From the NCBI GenBank assembly GCA_945860225.1, contig CAMAPT010000015.1:31232-95231 (forward strand): 64,000 nucleotides of DNA, in the 5' to 3' direction. Source of the stretch: Chitinophaga pinensis. Its GTDB lineage: Bacteria; Bacteroidota; Bacteroidia; B-17B0; Aurantibacillaceae. Shown here piece by piece: positions 52,632 to 62,013 of the stretch. Numbering within the stretch: position 1 is the first letter of the stretch; each line of letters begins with the position of its first letter. The notes below the pieces were generated by a model that was given only the letters and a program-made list of their open reading frames with translations, was not told the DNA's origin and did no database searches. The position numbers and the translations under genes are program-made.

Positions 52632-54683
52632 TCATTTATTTTTAAATAATCGAATAATTAAAATTTCTGAAACTAAAAAGATTAAGGCTAAAAGTAAAAA
52701 CAATTTCCATAATTTTTTTCCATCGTTCGAATCTTCTAAAACTTTTGTCAGTGTTTTTTCATTTGGAACAATAATTTCTATATTTCTTAGATGAGTTGCA
52801 TCAATATATTGTTGTAATTCTTCTTGGCTCAAAAAACGCATATCCGATTCATTTCTATTGAAATTAAATGCTAAATCTTTAATGATAGAAGTTCCTTCAA
52901 AAATGCTATAATGGCCTGCCTCAGTCATCTGATTTTGAGTAAATAAGACAGTTTTGTTTTGAAGTAAACGATGTTCTGGAATAATATCCGTTTTCTTATC
53001 ATCTTTAACAATATGTAGCGGTTTATCCGAAAAATCAGAAGAATGATTTAAATAAATGGCTTCATTACTTGCTGTTTGATAATAAATAGGAGTCGGTTGT
53101 AAACTCATAATAGACATCCTAATTAATGTTGGTACAAACAAGGCATGTTTTAATAAATTAGAAGATAATGGGTTAGATGGAATTGAGAAAACGTACACTT
53201 TACCTTTTTCATAGTTATTTGAAGCGATCAGAAAATCGCCGTTTTGAAGTGTAACTAAATGCTGCGCTGAGTTATTGGTTGTTTTTAAAAATTCAAAATG
53301 GTCAAAAACTTTTGGTAAATCCATCGATTGATCAATTTTTTCAAAAACTCCTTCATATAACCCGTGTTCAAAATCAATATTTTGTGTTTTGGTATTAAAG
53401 GTGTCTAATTTTTGAATGGTAGGAATTTGCAAGCTTTGAAATGCCGAATTATAGGAAACTAAATCCAATGTTTTGCTTGGAAAAATAACTAAACTACCCC
53501 CATTTCGTAAAAATTTTTCCAGTTCAGCTGTTAAGCCCGAACTTAATGCAGTGAGTTCATTAAGAATGATAATATTTGCTTTTGAAAAGTTGCTATACTC
53601 AATGGAAACTTCATTGTTTTCGTGATAGATAAATACACTATCGCTTTGCAATAATGATTTAAAATAATTAGAGGTTTGGGAATCTTTACCATTAATTACC
53701 AAGGCATCAATGGTCGTTTGAGGATTAAAACTGAAGTAAAATGCATCGTCGTAGGTAATTGGATCATCTTCAATTTTTAAAATTCCTCTATTAATTTCTT
53801 TTTGTTTAACCTTAAATGAAATCGAAACTTCTTTTGTACTTCCTGCTTTTATGTCAAACGACGTTAAAGACACTTGCGTATGATTGATATATAATTTTAA
53901 ACTTCCATTCTCAATGTCTTTATTACTTTGATTGATTATAGTGGTATGAATGACTTGTTCAGTGCCCCATTGCGGAACGGGAGATTCAAACCATATACTA
54001 TCAATAAATACGTTATTCTTTTCAGAAGAGGCTATTGGAACACAAGTGATATGTATATTGGTATCAATATCTGTTTTGTTAATTGTAGATATGTGTTTTT
54101 GAAAATCGCTTAATAAAAAAATACGTTTATTTTTTGAACTGCCATTTAAGAGAAAATCTTGTTGACGTTTCAATGCTTCATTTAAGGTTTTTGAAGCAGA
54201 AGATATTTTTACTTCATTAACGCGTTCAATAAATTCATCTTTTGTTAAAAATCGCTGATGTCTGCCTTCAAAATCGTTTGTTAAAAGTTGAAAACGATCG
54301 TTTGCCTGAAACGCATTTGCAATTTCTGTAGCATGTTGTTTAGCATTTTCTAAAAGATTTCCATTTTTATTCGTTCCTTCCATGCTAAACGAATTGTCAA
54401 TATAGATACTAATGTCGGTTTTTCCTTGTCTAGCATTGGTGTGATTTGGAAAAAAAGGTTGGGCAAAGGCAAAAACCAAGCAACTAATAAATAAGATACG
54501 CATGGCTAAAATCAACCACTCTTTTAACCTGGATTTATTGTCACTTTCTTCTTTTATTTCTTTTAGAAACTGAATATTTGTAAAATAAACCTTTTTATAT
54601 TTTCTGAAATTGAAAAGATGAATGATGATAGGAATTGCAATTGCTGCTAAACCAATTAAAAATGTAGGAAACAAAAAATTCAT
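52632..54683 (-). CDS. BatA-like membrane protein with vWA domain
   Basis: 683 residues from ATG 54683. The N-terminal FLFPTFLIGLAAIAIPIIIH and HLFNFRKYKKV (BatA/aerotolerance N-terminal domain) is followed by a second helix. A von Willebrand A-type domain follows with ISIYIDNSFSMEG (DxSxS metal site). A long periplasmic region leads to a C-terminal helix (LFLLLALIFLVSEILII). Bacteroidota carry several such proteins of uncertain role. The frame is open to ATG 54749, but the hydrophobic N-terminus typical of the family starts at 54683. Confidence 0.85.
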   Translation of the reverse strand: MNFLFPTFLIGLAAIAIPIIIHLFNFRKYKKVYFTNIQFLKEIKEESDNKSRLKEWLILAMRILFISCLVFAFAQPFFPNHTNARQGKTDISIYIDNSFSMEGTNKNGNLLENAKQHATEIANAFQANDRFQLLTNDFEGRHQRFLTKDEFIERVNEVKISSASKTLNEALKRQQDFLLNGSSKNKRIFLLSDFQKHISTINKTDIDTNIHITCVPIASSEKNNVFIDSIWFESPVPQWGTEQVIHTTIINQSNKDIENGSLKLYINHTQVSLTSFDIKAGSTKEVSISFKVKQKEINRGILKIEDDPITYDDAFYFSFNPQTTIDALVINGKDSQTSNYFKSLLQSDSVFIYHENNEVSIEYSNFSKANIIILNELTALSSGLTAELEKFLRNGGSLVIFPSKTLDLVSYNSAFQSLQIPTIQKLDTFNTKTQNIDFEHGLYEGVFEKIDQSMDLPKVFDHFEFLKTTNNSAQHLVTLQNGDFLIASNNYEKGKVYVFSIPSNPLSSNLLKHALFVPTLIRMSIMSLQPTPIYYQTASNEAIYLNHSSDFSDKPLHIVKDDKKTDIIPEHRLLQNKTVLFTQNQMTEAGHYSIFEGTSIIKDLAFNFNRNESDMRFLSQEELQQYIDATHLRNIEIIVPNEKTLTKVLEDSNDGKKLWKLFLLLALIFLVSEILIIRLFKNK

Positions 54684-54796
54684 CAAGTGTAAAAGTAACA
54701 AAATCAGAAGATAAGTGTGAATTTTTTGTATCACTTCGTCGAAAGGCAATAATTTGAAATTATTTGATTAAAACTTTGAAAAAAGCAATTTTTTGT

Positions 54797-54828
54797 TTGC
54801 ACCCCCCCATTTTTTGATATACTTTTGG
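54797..54828 (+). promoter_or_regulatory. Promoter of glutamine synthetase
   Basis: TTTG (54797-54800) and TACTTTTG (54821-54828), 20 bases apart, match the complete Bacteroidota -33/-7 promoter. A run of seven C lies in the spacer. The leader is about 40 bases. Confidence 0.7.
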
Positions 54829-54876
54829 GAAAATTTTATTCTTTTTCACTTTACCCCCTATAAAAAACACAACAAT

Positions 54877-57066
54877 ATGAGCACAAGAAGAATTTTAGCA
54901 ATGCAAGATGTTGCAAAAAGAACACCATTAGAATTTAATAAAACGGTTAAACAGGTTTCTGAATATTATGGTTCTAATGTGTTTGGAATCGACGCAATGC
55001 GTGAATTTTTATCGGAAGAAGCGTATAATAGTATCCAAAATTCAATGAATCAGGGAACAATTGTTGAACGTAAAATGGCCGATCAAGTAGCGGCATCTAT
55101 GAAAGCATGGGCTCAAAGTAAGGGAGTGACTCATTTTACTCATTGGTTTCAGCCTTTATCTGGTGCTACTGCTGAAAAACACGATGGTTTTTTTGAACCA
55201 ATAGAAGGAGGTCGAGCTATTGAGCGTTTTAGTGGAAGTGCTTTGGTACAACAAGAACCAGACGCGTCTTCATTTCCAAATGGAGGTATTCGTAATACAT
55301 TTGAAGCTAGAGGTTATACAGCATGGGATCCAACATCTCCTGCATTTATTTGGGGTGAAACTTTATGTATCCCGACTATATTTATTTCATATACAGGCGA
55401 GTCATTAGACTTTAAAACACCTTTATTAAAGGCATTGCATGCAGTTGATAAAGCGGCTACTGAAGTATGTCAATATTTTGATAAAAATGTAACTAAGGTC
55501 ATTGCAACATTGGGTTGGGAGCAAGAATATTTTTTAGTGGATTCTGCTCTTTACAATATTCGTTACGATTTGCAACAAACAGGTCGTACTTTATTTGGTC
55601 ATGCGCCGGCTAAAGGGCAGCAATTAGAGGATCATTATTGGGGTTCAATTCCTGAAAGAGTTTCTGCTTTCATGCGTGATTTTGAATATGAATCTCATTT
55701 GTTGGGAATACCTGTAAGAACTCGTCATAATGAAGTTGCTCCGGCTCAATTTGAGTGTGCGCCTGTTTTCGAAGAAACCAATTTAGCAGTTGACCATAAC
55801 TTATTATTGATGGATGTTATGGAAAAGGTGGCTATTAGACACAATTTCCGTGTTTTGATGCATGAAAAGCCTTATGCAGGTGTTAATGGAAGTGGCAAAC
55901 ACAATAACTGGAGTTTAGCAACTAATACAGGTAAAAACTTATTATCACCAGGTAAAACGCCTAAAACAAACTTACAATTCTTAACTTTCTTTGTTAATAC
56001 TGTAAAAGCTGTATACGAGCATGGTGATTTATTACGTGCTTCTATCGCTTCTGCTAATAACGATCACCGTTTAGGTGCTAACGAAGCGCCACCAGCAATC
56101 ATGTCTGTTTTCTTGGGAGAACAATTATCAAAAGTATTAGATGAATTAGAAAAATCTGTTCACTCTGGCAAAATGAGTCCAGAAGAAAAAACAGCTTTGA
56201 AAATGAATATCGGTCGTATTCCAGATATTTTATTAGATAATACCGATAGAAACAGAACGTCTCCATTTGCCTTTACAGGAAATAAATTTGAATTCCGTGC
56301 TGTTGGTTCTTCTGCAAACTGCGGTGGACCAATGACGGTATTGAATTCGATTATGGCTGAGCAATTAGTTACTTTCAAAAAAGATGTAGATGCTTTGATG
56401 AATAAAAAAGTGGAGAAGGACGAAGCTATTTTTCAAATATTGAAAAAATATATTATTGAAAGTAAAAAAATTCGTTTCGAAGGAAATGGTTACGGAGATG
56501 CATGGAAAGCTGAAGCGAAAAAACGTGGCTTAAATAATATTCCAACTACACCAGGTGCTTTAGAGGCGATGATTTCTAAAAAAACTTTAGCGATGTTTGA
56601 ATCTCAAGGTATTTTAAATCACCGCGAACAAGAAGCGCGTTATGAAATTGCTTTAGAAACTTATACGAAGAAAATTCAAATCGAATCTCGTATCATTGCT
56701 GATATGGTTAGTAATCAAATTATTCCGGCTGCTTTAAACTATCAAAAAAGTTTAGTGGAATCAGTAAGAGGTATGAAAGAAATTTTATCGCCAGCAGAAT
56801 TTAAAGTGGTTGCAAAAAGTCAGTTAGAATTGATAAAAGAAATTTCTGAAAAAGTAACCATCATCAAAACAGAAGCTGATTTAATGACAGAAGAGCGTAA
56901 AAAAGCGAATAATTTAGATAATGCTAAAAAACAAGCACATGCGTATTGTGAAAAAGTTAAGCCTTATTTTGAATCTATGCGTTACAATGTAGATAAATTA
57001 GAAGGTATTGTTGATGATGCGACTTGGCCACTTCCAAAATACCGTGAGATGCTTTATTTAAGATAA
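54877..57066 (+). CDS. glnN: Glutamine synthetase type III
   Basis: Makes glutamine from glutamate, ammonia and ATP. At 729 residues it is the long GSIII type, common in Bacteroidota. GWEQEYFLVD, RTRHNEVAPAQFE, AGVNGSGKHNNWS and RTSPFAFTGNKFEFRAVGS are the metal, ATP and glutamate-site motifs. The ATG at 54877 lies 48 bases after a good promoter; an in-frame ATG at 54793 would place the promoter inside the gene, so it was rejected. Confidence 0.96.
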   Translation: MSTRRILAMQDVAKRTPLEFNKTVKQVSEYYGSNVFGIDAMREFLSEEAYNSIQNSMNQGTIVERKMADQVAASMKAWAQSKGVTHFTHWFQPLSGATAEKHDGFFEPIEGGRAIERFSGSALVQQEPDASSFPNGGIRNTFEARGYTAWDPTSPAFIWGETLCIPTIFISYTGESLDFKTPLLKALHAVDKAATEVCQYFDKNVTKVIATLGWEQEYFLVDSALYNIRYDLQQTGRTLFGHAPAKGQQLEDHYWGSIPERVSAFMRDFEYESHLLGIPVRTRHNEVAPAQFECAPVFEETNLAVDHNLLLMDVMEKVAIRHNFRVLMHEKPYAGVNGSGKHNNWSLATNTGKNLLSPGKTPKTNLQFLTFFVNTVKAVYEHGDLLRASIASANNDHRLGANEAPPAIMSVFLGEQLSKVLDELEKSVHSGKMSPEEKTALKMNIGRIPDILLDNTDRNRTSPFAFTGNKFEFRAVGSSANCGGPMTVLNSIMAEQLVTFKKDVDALMNKKVEKDEAIFQILKKYIIESKKIRFEGNGYGDAWKAEAKKRGLNNIPTTPGALEAMISKKTLAMFESQGILNHREQEARYEIALETYTKKIQIESRIIADMVSNQIIPAALNYQKSLVESVRGMKEILSPAEFKVVAKSQLELIKEISEKVTIIKTEADLMTEERKKANNLDNAKKQAHAYCEKVKPYFESMRYNVDKLEGIVDDATWPLPKYREMLYLR

Positions 57067-57077
57067 TTTAATACTGC

Positions 57078-57107
57078 AAAAGGCCTGCTTTAAAGCAGGC
57101 CTTTTTT
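57078..57107 (+). terminator. Terminator after glnN
   Basis: The 20-base palindrome GGCCTGCTTTAAAGCAGGCC (57082-57101) is flanked by an A-run and a T-run. Confidence 0.92.
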
Positions 57108-57181
57108 ATGTGTATACTTGATTTTAGTCAATAATTTCTTAACTTTTGAAAATATAATTATATTAGTGGGCTCATTAAGCG

Positions 57182-57189
57182 TAATTTTG
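57182..57189 (+). promoter_or_regulatory. Possible -7 box of the OmpA-family gene
   Basis: TAATTTTG matches TAnnTTTG, 93 bases before the ATG at 57283. No -33 element is visible, so confidence is low. Confidence 0.3.
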
Positions 57190-57282
57190 CTATTGAAGAT
57201 GGTGTTTAAATTATACTGTATAAATTAACCGTCAATCCAGGCCAAGTCGCGACAATGTAACATTTAATCGATATTAAACTGC

Positions 57283-59403
57283 ATGAAAAACTTGAAAAAA
57301 CTAGCACTGAGTACCTTGGCTGTAATTGCATTTGTATTTTCTGTAAACGCTCAGAAAAATTATTTGAATGATGCAAACATCGCTTACGAAAATCACCAAT
57401 ACTACAACGCTATAGAGTTGTATAAACAAGCTTACACTAAGGTTAAAAAACCTGAAGATAAAGCAAAAGTTTTGTACAAAACGGGACAATCTTACCAAGA
57501 AATTAACCTGTTAAAAGACGCTGAAACCTATTTTGCTAAAGCTATTAAAGCTAAGTATCCTGATCCTATTATTTATTTGAATTTAGCTGATGTGTTAAAA
57601 GCACAACAGCGTTATGAAGAAGCTATTGTAGAATATAACAATTACAAAAAGGAGGTTCCGTCTGATGTTCGTGCTGAAAATGGAATAAAATCTTGTGAAT
57701 TAGCAAAACAATGGAAAGACGCCAAAAACACACCTGAAACGCGTTTAAAAGTTGAGCCAATGGCTTTAATTAATTCAAAAGAATCTGATTTTAGTCCGGC
57801 TTATGCTGATAAAAAATATAACACATTGATTTTTACTTCTACTCGTCCGGGTACAGGTTCTTCTATAGATGTAACAACTGGACAAAACCACTCTGATTTA
57901 TTTGAAACTAAATTAGATAAAAATGGAAAATGGAGTACTCCTGTGCCATTGTCTAGCAATATCGTTTCAAAGATGAATGAAGCCTCTGTTTCTGTTTCAA
58001 AAAAAGGAGATATGATGTTTATGACACGTTGTCCTGAAAAAAAGAATTCTTCTATGAAATGTCAATTATATATTTGTAAAAAACAAGGGCCATCTTGGGC
58101 TGAACCTGAATTATTACCTTTTTGTGTAGATTCTGTTGCGTTTGCTCATCCGGCTATTTCACTAAATGGTAAAATGCTTTACTTCACATCTAAATTACCT
58201 GGTGGTTTCGGTGGTAAGGATTTATGGATGTGTTCGTATGATGATAAAGCTAAAACATGGGGTCAGCCTGTAAACTTAGGACCAACTATTAATACTGCAG
58301 GAGATGAAATGTATCCTTACATGGCAGATGATGATAAAACCTTATATTTTTCATCAAATCATCATTTAGGTATGGGTGGATTAGACCTTTTTAAGGCTGA
58401 AAAAGATGCGGAAGGTAAATTCAATAAAGCTCCAGAAAACTTAAAATATCCGATGAATTCAGCTGGAGATGATTTTGGAATTGTATTTGAAGGAAAAAAA
58501 ATTAAAGGGTATTTTACTTCTAATCGTGAAGGTGGAAAAGGTAGCGATGATATTTATTCATTCATTTTACCTTCTTTAAATTTTAATTTGTCAGGAACTG
58601 TCGTAAGTACAGAAAATAATGAACCTGTTACCGCAGCTATTCTTCATTTAAAAGGTTCTAATGGCGATATGTTTGAGTTTAGGACATTGGCTGATGGAAA
58701 ATATAAGTTTAAGTTGAAAGAAAATACTTCTTATGAAGTAACAGTAGCTACAGATAAAAATACCGTGTCGCAATCATTTAAGTTAGGTTTCTTAGCTACC
58801 AAGGATATGGGTAAAATGACGACTGTTGATGAGCATGAGTCAAAGGATTTTGTGAAAGATTTTGCTTTAAAACCAGTTAAAGCTGAAATTCGTTTCCCTG
58901 CTGTATTGTATGCTTTAGGTAAGGCTGATTTATTAGTTGATTTAAAAGGAACGGCTCCTGATAATGATACTAGATTGCCTTTAAACTCAAAAGATTCATT
59001 GAATTTCTTGTACCAAACTTTAATTGAAAATCCAACAATTGTCATTGAATTACAGTCTCATACAGATAGTCGAGGTTCTGATGAGGCCAACCAAAAATTA
59101 TCTGAGGCTCGTGCTAAATCTTGTGTGGAGTATTTGGCTAATGAGAAAAAAATACCTTTAGCGCGTTTAAAATCTAAAGGATGGGGAGAAGCTAAATTAT
59201 TAATTAAAGATGATGTGATTGAAAAGGCAAAAACAAAAGAAGAAAAAGAAGCTTTGCATCAAAAAAATCGTCGTACTGTATTTAGAATCGTAAGTTGGGA
59301 TTACGTAGATCCAAACGCACCTAAATCAGAAAAACCTTTGTACAAGCCTCAAGTTTCAGGTGAAGAGGATTCAGAGAGTATAGAAGATAACGAAACAAAT
59401 TAA
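57283..59403 (+). CDS. OmpA-family protein with TPR and PD40 repeats
   Basis: 706 residues, exported (signal peptide ending VNAQ). TPR-like repeats span about 28-140 (AIELYKQAY, ALIYLNLADVLKAQQRYEEA pattern). A PD40/WD40-like propeller covers about 160-385 (SDFSPAYADKKYNTLIFTS, GGKDLWMCSYD, GGLDLFKAEKD). A carboxypeptidase-regulatory-like beta domain follows at about 435-485. A C-terminal OmpA domain (about 545-680, ELQSHTDSRGSDEAN) binds peptidoglycan. This is the layout of PorE-like proteins of Bacteroidota, including a type IX secretion component, but many paralogues exist, so the exact role is open. Confidence 0.88.
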   Translation: MKNLKKLALSTLAVIAFVFSVNAQKNYLNDANIAYENHQYYNAIELYKQAYTKVKKPEDKAKVLYKTGQSYQEINLLKDAETYFAKAIKAKYPDPIIYLNLADVLKAQQRYEEAIVEYNNYKKEVPSDVRAENGIKSCELAKQWKDAKNTPETRLKVEPMALINSKESDFSPAYADKKYNTLIFTSTRPGTGSSIDVTTGQNHSDLFETKLDKNGKWSTPVPLSSNIVSKMNEASVSVSKKGDMMFMTRCPEKKNSSMKCQLYICKKQGPSWAEPELLPFCVDSVAFAHPAISLNGKMLYFTSKLPGGFGGKDLWMCSYDDKAKTWGQPVNLGPTINTAGDEMYPYMADDDKTLYFSSNHHLGMGGLDLFKAEKDAEGKFNKAPENLKYPMNSAGDDFGIVFEGKKIKGYFTSNREGGKGSDDIYSFILPSLNFNLSGTVVSTENNEPVTAAILHLKGSNGDMFEFRTLADGKYKFKLKENTSYEVTVATDKNTVSQSFKLGFLATKDMGKMTTVDEHESKDFVKDFALKPVKAEIRFPAVLYALGKADLLVDLKGTAPDNDTRLPLNSKDSLNFLYQTLIENPTIVIELQSHTDSRGSDEANQKLSEARAKSCVEYLANEKKIPLARLKSKGWGEAKLLIKDDVIEKAKTKEEKEALHQKNRRTVFRIVSWDYVDPNAPKSEKPLYKPQVSGEEDSESIEDNETN

Positions 59404-59410
59404 AAAGATT

Positions 59411-59440
59411 AAAAAACCCTTTCTACAGAAAGGGTTTTTT
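59411..59440 (+). terminator. Terminator after the OmpA-family gene
   Basis: A perfect 14-bp stem, AAAAAACCCTTTCT with AGAAAGGGTTTTTT, and a 2-base nominal loop; the T-run ends the structure. Confidence 0.92.
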
Positions 59441-59497
59441 ATGACATAAACTTTTACATCAAACGATTAAACGGCTGCAATTTTAATATTAAAGAAA

Positions 59498-59701
59498 ATG
59501 CGAGATATAATTTGGACAATTATTATTGTATGGTTAGTGTGGAAAATAATTGATACTTTTCAAAAAATATCAAAACGACCAACTCATTCTTCCAAGCAAC
59601 AGTCATTTAATGGCGAAACAACGATTCTTGATAAAAATGCTCAAAAACCACGATTTAATCCCAGTGATGCTGAGTATGTCGATTACGAAGAAGTCAAATA
59701 A
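59498..59701 (+). CDS. DUF4834 family small membrane protein
   Basis: 67 residues: an N-terminal membrane helix (DIIWTIIIVWLVWKII), a basic middle and a conserved C-terminal tail ending DAEYVDYEEVK. This is the DUF4834 layout, found only in Bacteroidota; function unknown. It is 3 bases before the outer-membrane-like gene and probably co-transcribed. Confidence 0.82.
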   Translation: MRDIIWTIIIVWLVWKIIDTFQKISKRPTHSSKQQSFNGETTILDKNAQKPRFNPSDAEYVDYEEVK

Positions 59702-59704
59702 AAC

Positions 59705-60265
59705 ATGAGATTATTTATACTAATAGCGTTGGCATTGTCATTATCCATATCTGTTTTTTCACAAGAAAATGGAATATCAGCTAAACCAAAAGAACAACGT
59801 CCGATAGCGCCAAAAGAATTTAATACATTTAAAGAGCGATTGTATTTTGGAGGAAACATCGGACTCGGTTTTGGAACAACGACTTATATCAATTTGTCGC
59901 CTCTTGTTGGATGCAAAATCACAAAACAATTTTCAGCGGGTGGTGGGATTGTTTATAATTATTTTAGTCAAACTTACGGAGCAAAAAAATATGTTTCTAC
60001 GATATATGGAGTGAGTGCCTTTGCGAGGTACATGGTATTAGAAAATTTGTTTGCACAAGTGGGGCTCGACAGATTAAATGTGATGGATTACAGCGCTTCA
60101 AATTCACGCATTTGGATTGATAATATTTTGATAGGTGGTGGATACCGACAAGCTATTTCAGGTAGAGGAAGCCTTGTTGCCAGTATATTTTATAACATTA
60201 ACGATACACCTCTTTCTCCCTACCAAAATCCCATTATTCAGATTGGCTTTAATGTTGGATTGTAA
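59705..60265 (+). CDS. Outer-membrane beta-barrel-like protein
   Basis: 186 residues. A signal peptide (LFILIALALSLSISVFSQ) precedes a region of alternating beta strands with Gly and aromatic residues (FGGNIGLGFGTTTYINLSPL, YGVSAFARYMV), ending in a hydrophobic strand (IIQIGFNVGL). That is the signature of a small outer-membrane barrel. No ligand or family can be named. Confidence 0.75.
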   Translation: MRLFILIALALSLSISVFSQENGISAKPKEQRPIAPKEFNTFKERLYFGGNIGLGFGTTTYINLSPLVGCKITKQFSAGGGIVYNYFSQTYGAKKYVSTIYGVSAFARYMVLENLFAQVGLDRLNVMDYSASNSRIWIDNILIGGGYRQAISGRGSLVASIFYNINDTPLSPYQNPIIQIGFNVGL

Positions 60266-60280
60266 TCCGTCAAATTATTT

Positions 60281-60288
60281 TATATTTG
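60281..60288 (+). promoter_or_regulatory. -7 box of hpt
   Basis: TATATTTG matches TAnnTTTG, 19 bases before the hpt ATG. A TTG 23 bases further upstream is a weak -33 candidate. Confidence 0.45.
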
Positions 60289-60307
60289 TGTTTGTAAACT
60301 TATATAC

Positions 60308-60847
60308 ATGCACCGAATCACTTTAAAAGATAAGGTTTTTATTCCTTACATTTCCTCAGATAAAATTCTGAAAAGTGTGAGTGCAATGGCTAAAAAGATA
60401 AACATTGAACTCGAAAATGAATATCCTGTTTTTTTAGTGGTTTTGAATGGCTCTTTTATGTTTGCCGCAGATTTGTTAAAGGAAGTCACTATACCGTGTG
60501 AAATTTCATTTATCAAATTGACTTCTTATGAGGGAATCACTAGTAGCGGTCAAGTATCTGAATTAATTGGATTAACTGAAGACGTGACTCAACGAACAGT
60601 GGTCATTGTGGAAGATATTGTAGATACAGGTGTTACTATACAAAAGTTGGTATCACTATTACAAGCAAAAAATGTTAAGCAAATTAAAATTGCCTCTTTT
60701 TTATTTAAGCCAGAAGCTTATCATAAAAATATCAAAGTGGATTATGTTGGAATGGAAATACCGAATGATTTTGTAGTTGGTTATGGTCTTGATTATGATG
60801 GTATGGGTAGAAATATGAACGCTGTATATGTACTTGATTCAAACTAA
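60308..60847 (+). CDS. hpt: Hypoxanthine phosphoribosyltransferase
   Basis: Salvages hypoxanthine (and guanine) with PRPP to IMP/GMP. The 179 residues have LNGSFMFAADLL near the N-terminus, the flexible-loop segment ISFIKLTSYEGITSSGQV, the PRPP motif VVIVEDIVDTGVTI and the C-terminal FVVGYGLDYDGMGRN. Length is normal. It precedes adk and obg, an order frequently seen in Bacteroidota. Confidence 0.95.
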   Translation: MHRITLKDKVFIPYISSDKILKSVSAMAKKINIELENEYPVFLVVLNGSFMFAADLLKEVTIPCEISFIKLTSYEGITSSGQVSELIGLTEDVTQRTVVIVEDIVDTGVTIQKLVSLLQAKNVKQIKIASFLFKPEAYHKNIKVDYVGMEIPNDFVVGYGLDYDGMGRNMNAVYVLDSN

Positions 60848-60871
60848 TAATAAATAAAATTCAATCAATTT

Positions 60872-61945
60872 ATGAGCAATATGTTAAACCTTGTGTTATT
60901 TGGGCCTCCAGGTGCAGGAAAAGGAACACAATCAGAAAAATTAATTGATAAATATGGCTTGGTACATTTATCTACCGGTGATATTTTGCGTAGCGAAATT
61001 GCAAGAGGAACCAAGCTTGGGATGGAGGCTAAACAAATTATGGATCGTGGAAATTTGGTTAGTGATGAAATCGTAATTGGGATGATAGAATCCAAATTAG
61101 ATGCGAATCCAAATGCTAATGGATTTATATTTGACGGTTTTCCAAGAACACAGGCTCAAGCGATTGCATTGGATGATTTGCTGCAAAAAAAGGGAACAGC
61201 CATTAGTGGCATGTTGGCATTAGAGGTGGATAATGAAGAATTAATTAAACGATTATTGATTCGTGGAAAAGAATCTGGAAGAGCAGATGATCAAAACGAA
61301 GACATTATTAGAAACAGGGTGAATGAGTACAACAATAAAACCTTACCTCTAAAACAATATTATTCAGAACAAGCCAAATTCCATTCCATTCATGGAATAG
61401 GTTCAATTGACTCTATTTTTAATGAGTTGGTAAATCGAATTACATTTATTCAAGCCGAAATTGAATTAACGATGTTGGAAAATGATATTGAACATTTGGA
61501 TTTGACAATAAATGATTTTGAAGTAGCGACTGAAATTTCCGAAGAATTGGAAAATGATATTAGCGACGTGAGAAATTCGGAATCTCGCAAAAAGACAGGC
61601 ACCGGAAAAGTTAAAAATACTTCAAAACCAACGTCTAAAAAATCAGTTTTAGCCAAGAAAACAAACGAAGAAAAAAAACAAGCTCCCAAAAAAGCAGCCA
61701 CTAAATCGTTAACTGCTAAAACAAAAGGAGTGACTGAAAAAGCGACTCCCAAAAAAGCAGTTGCCAAAAAAGCCACAACAAAAACTTCTTCAAAGAAAAC
61801 AGCGGTTAAAAAAGTTGTAAAAAAATCAGCAGTTAAAAGTCCATCAAAGAAAGAGGCTCCTAAGAAGGCGACTCAAAAAGTAGTGGCTAAAGCACCAATA
61901 AAAAAAGCTCCTTTGAAAAAAGCAGCACCTAAAAAGAAAAAATAA
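60872..61945 (+). CDS. adk: Adenylate kinase with acidic linker and Lys/Ala-rich tail
   Basis: The first ~190 residues are a complete short-LID adenylate kinase (ATP + AMP to 2 ADP): P-loop FGPPGAGKGTQ (9-19), LVHLSTGDILR, FIFDGFPRTQAQA and GRADDQNEDIIRNRV. ATG at 60881 (residue 4) is an equally possible start. About 45 acidic residues follow (191-237), then about 120 residues rich in Lys, Ala, Thr, Ser and Pro, with many KKA/PKK units (KKAVAKKATTKTSSKK), like histone H1 or the Bacteroidota H1-like protein. The tail is in frame, not a run-on of obg. It may bind nucleic acid; that is inference. Confidence 0.95.
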   Translation: MSNMLNLVLFGPPGAGKGTQSEKLIDKYGLVHLSTGDILRSEIARGTKLGMEAKQIMDRGNLVSDEIVIGMIESKLDANPNANGFIFDGFPRTQAQAIALDDLLQKKGTAISGMLALEVDNEELIKRLLIRGKESGRADDQNEDIIRNRVNEYNNKTLPLKQYYSEQAKFHSIHGIGSIDSIFNELVNRITFIQAEIELTMLENDIEHLDLTINDFEVATEISEELENDISDVRNSESRKKTGTGKVKNTSKPTSKKSVLAKKTNEEKKQAPKKAATKSLTAKTKGVTEKATPKKAVAKKATTKTSSKKTAVKKVVKKSAVKSPSKKEAPKKATQKVVAKAPIKKAPLKKAAPKKKK

Positions 61946-62013
61946 TAACCATTTTATAGGTAGGGAATATTTGAAGTAGTATTCTACATGGTTTAAATCT
62001 TAATTTAAAAAAA

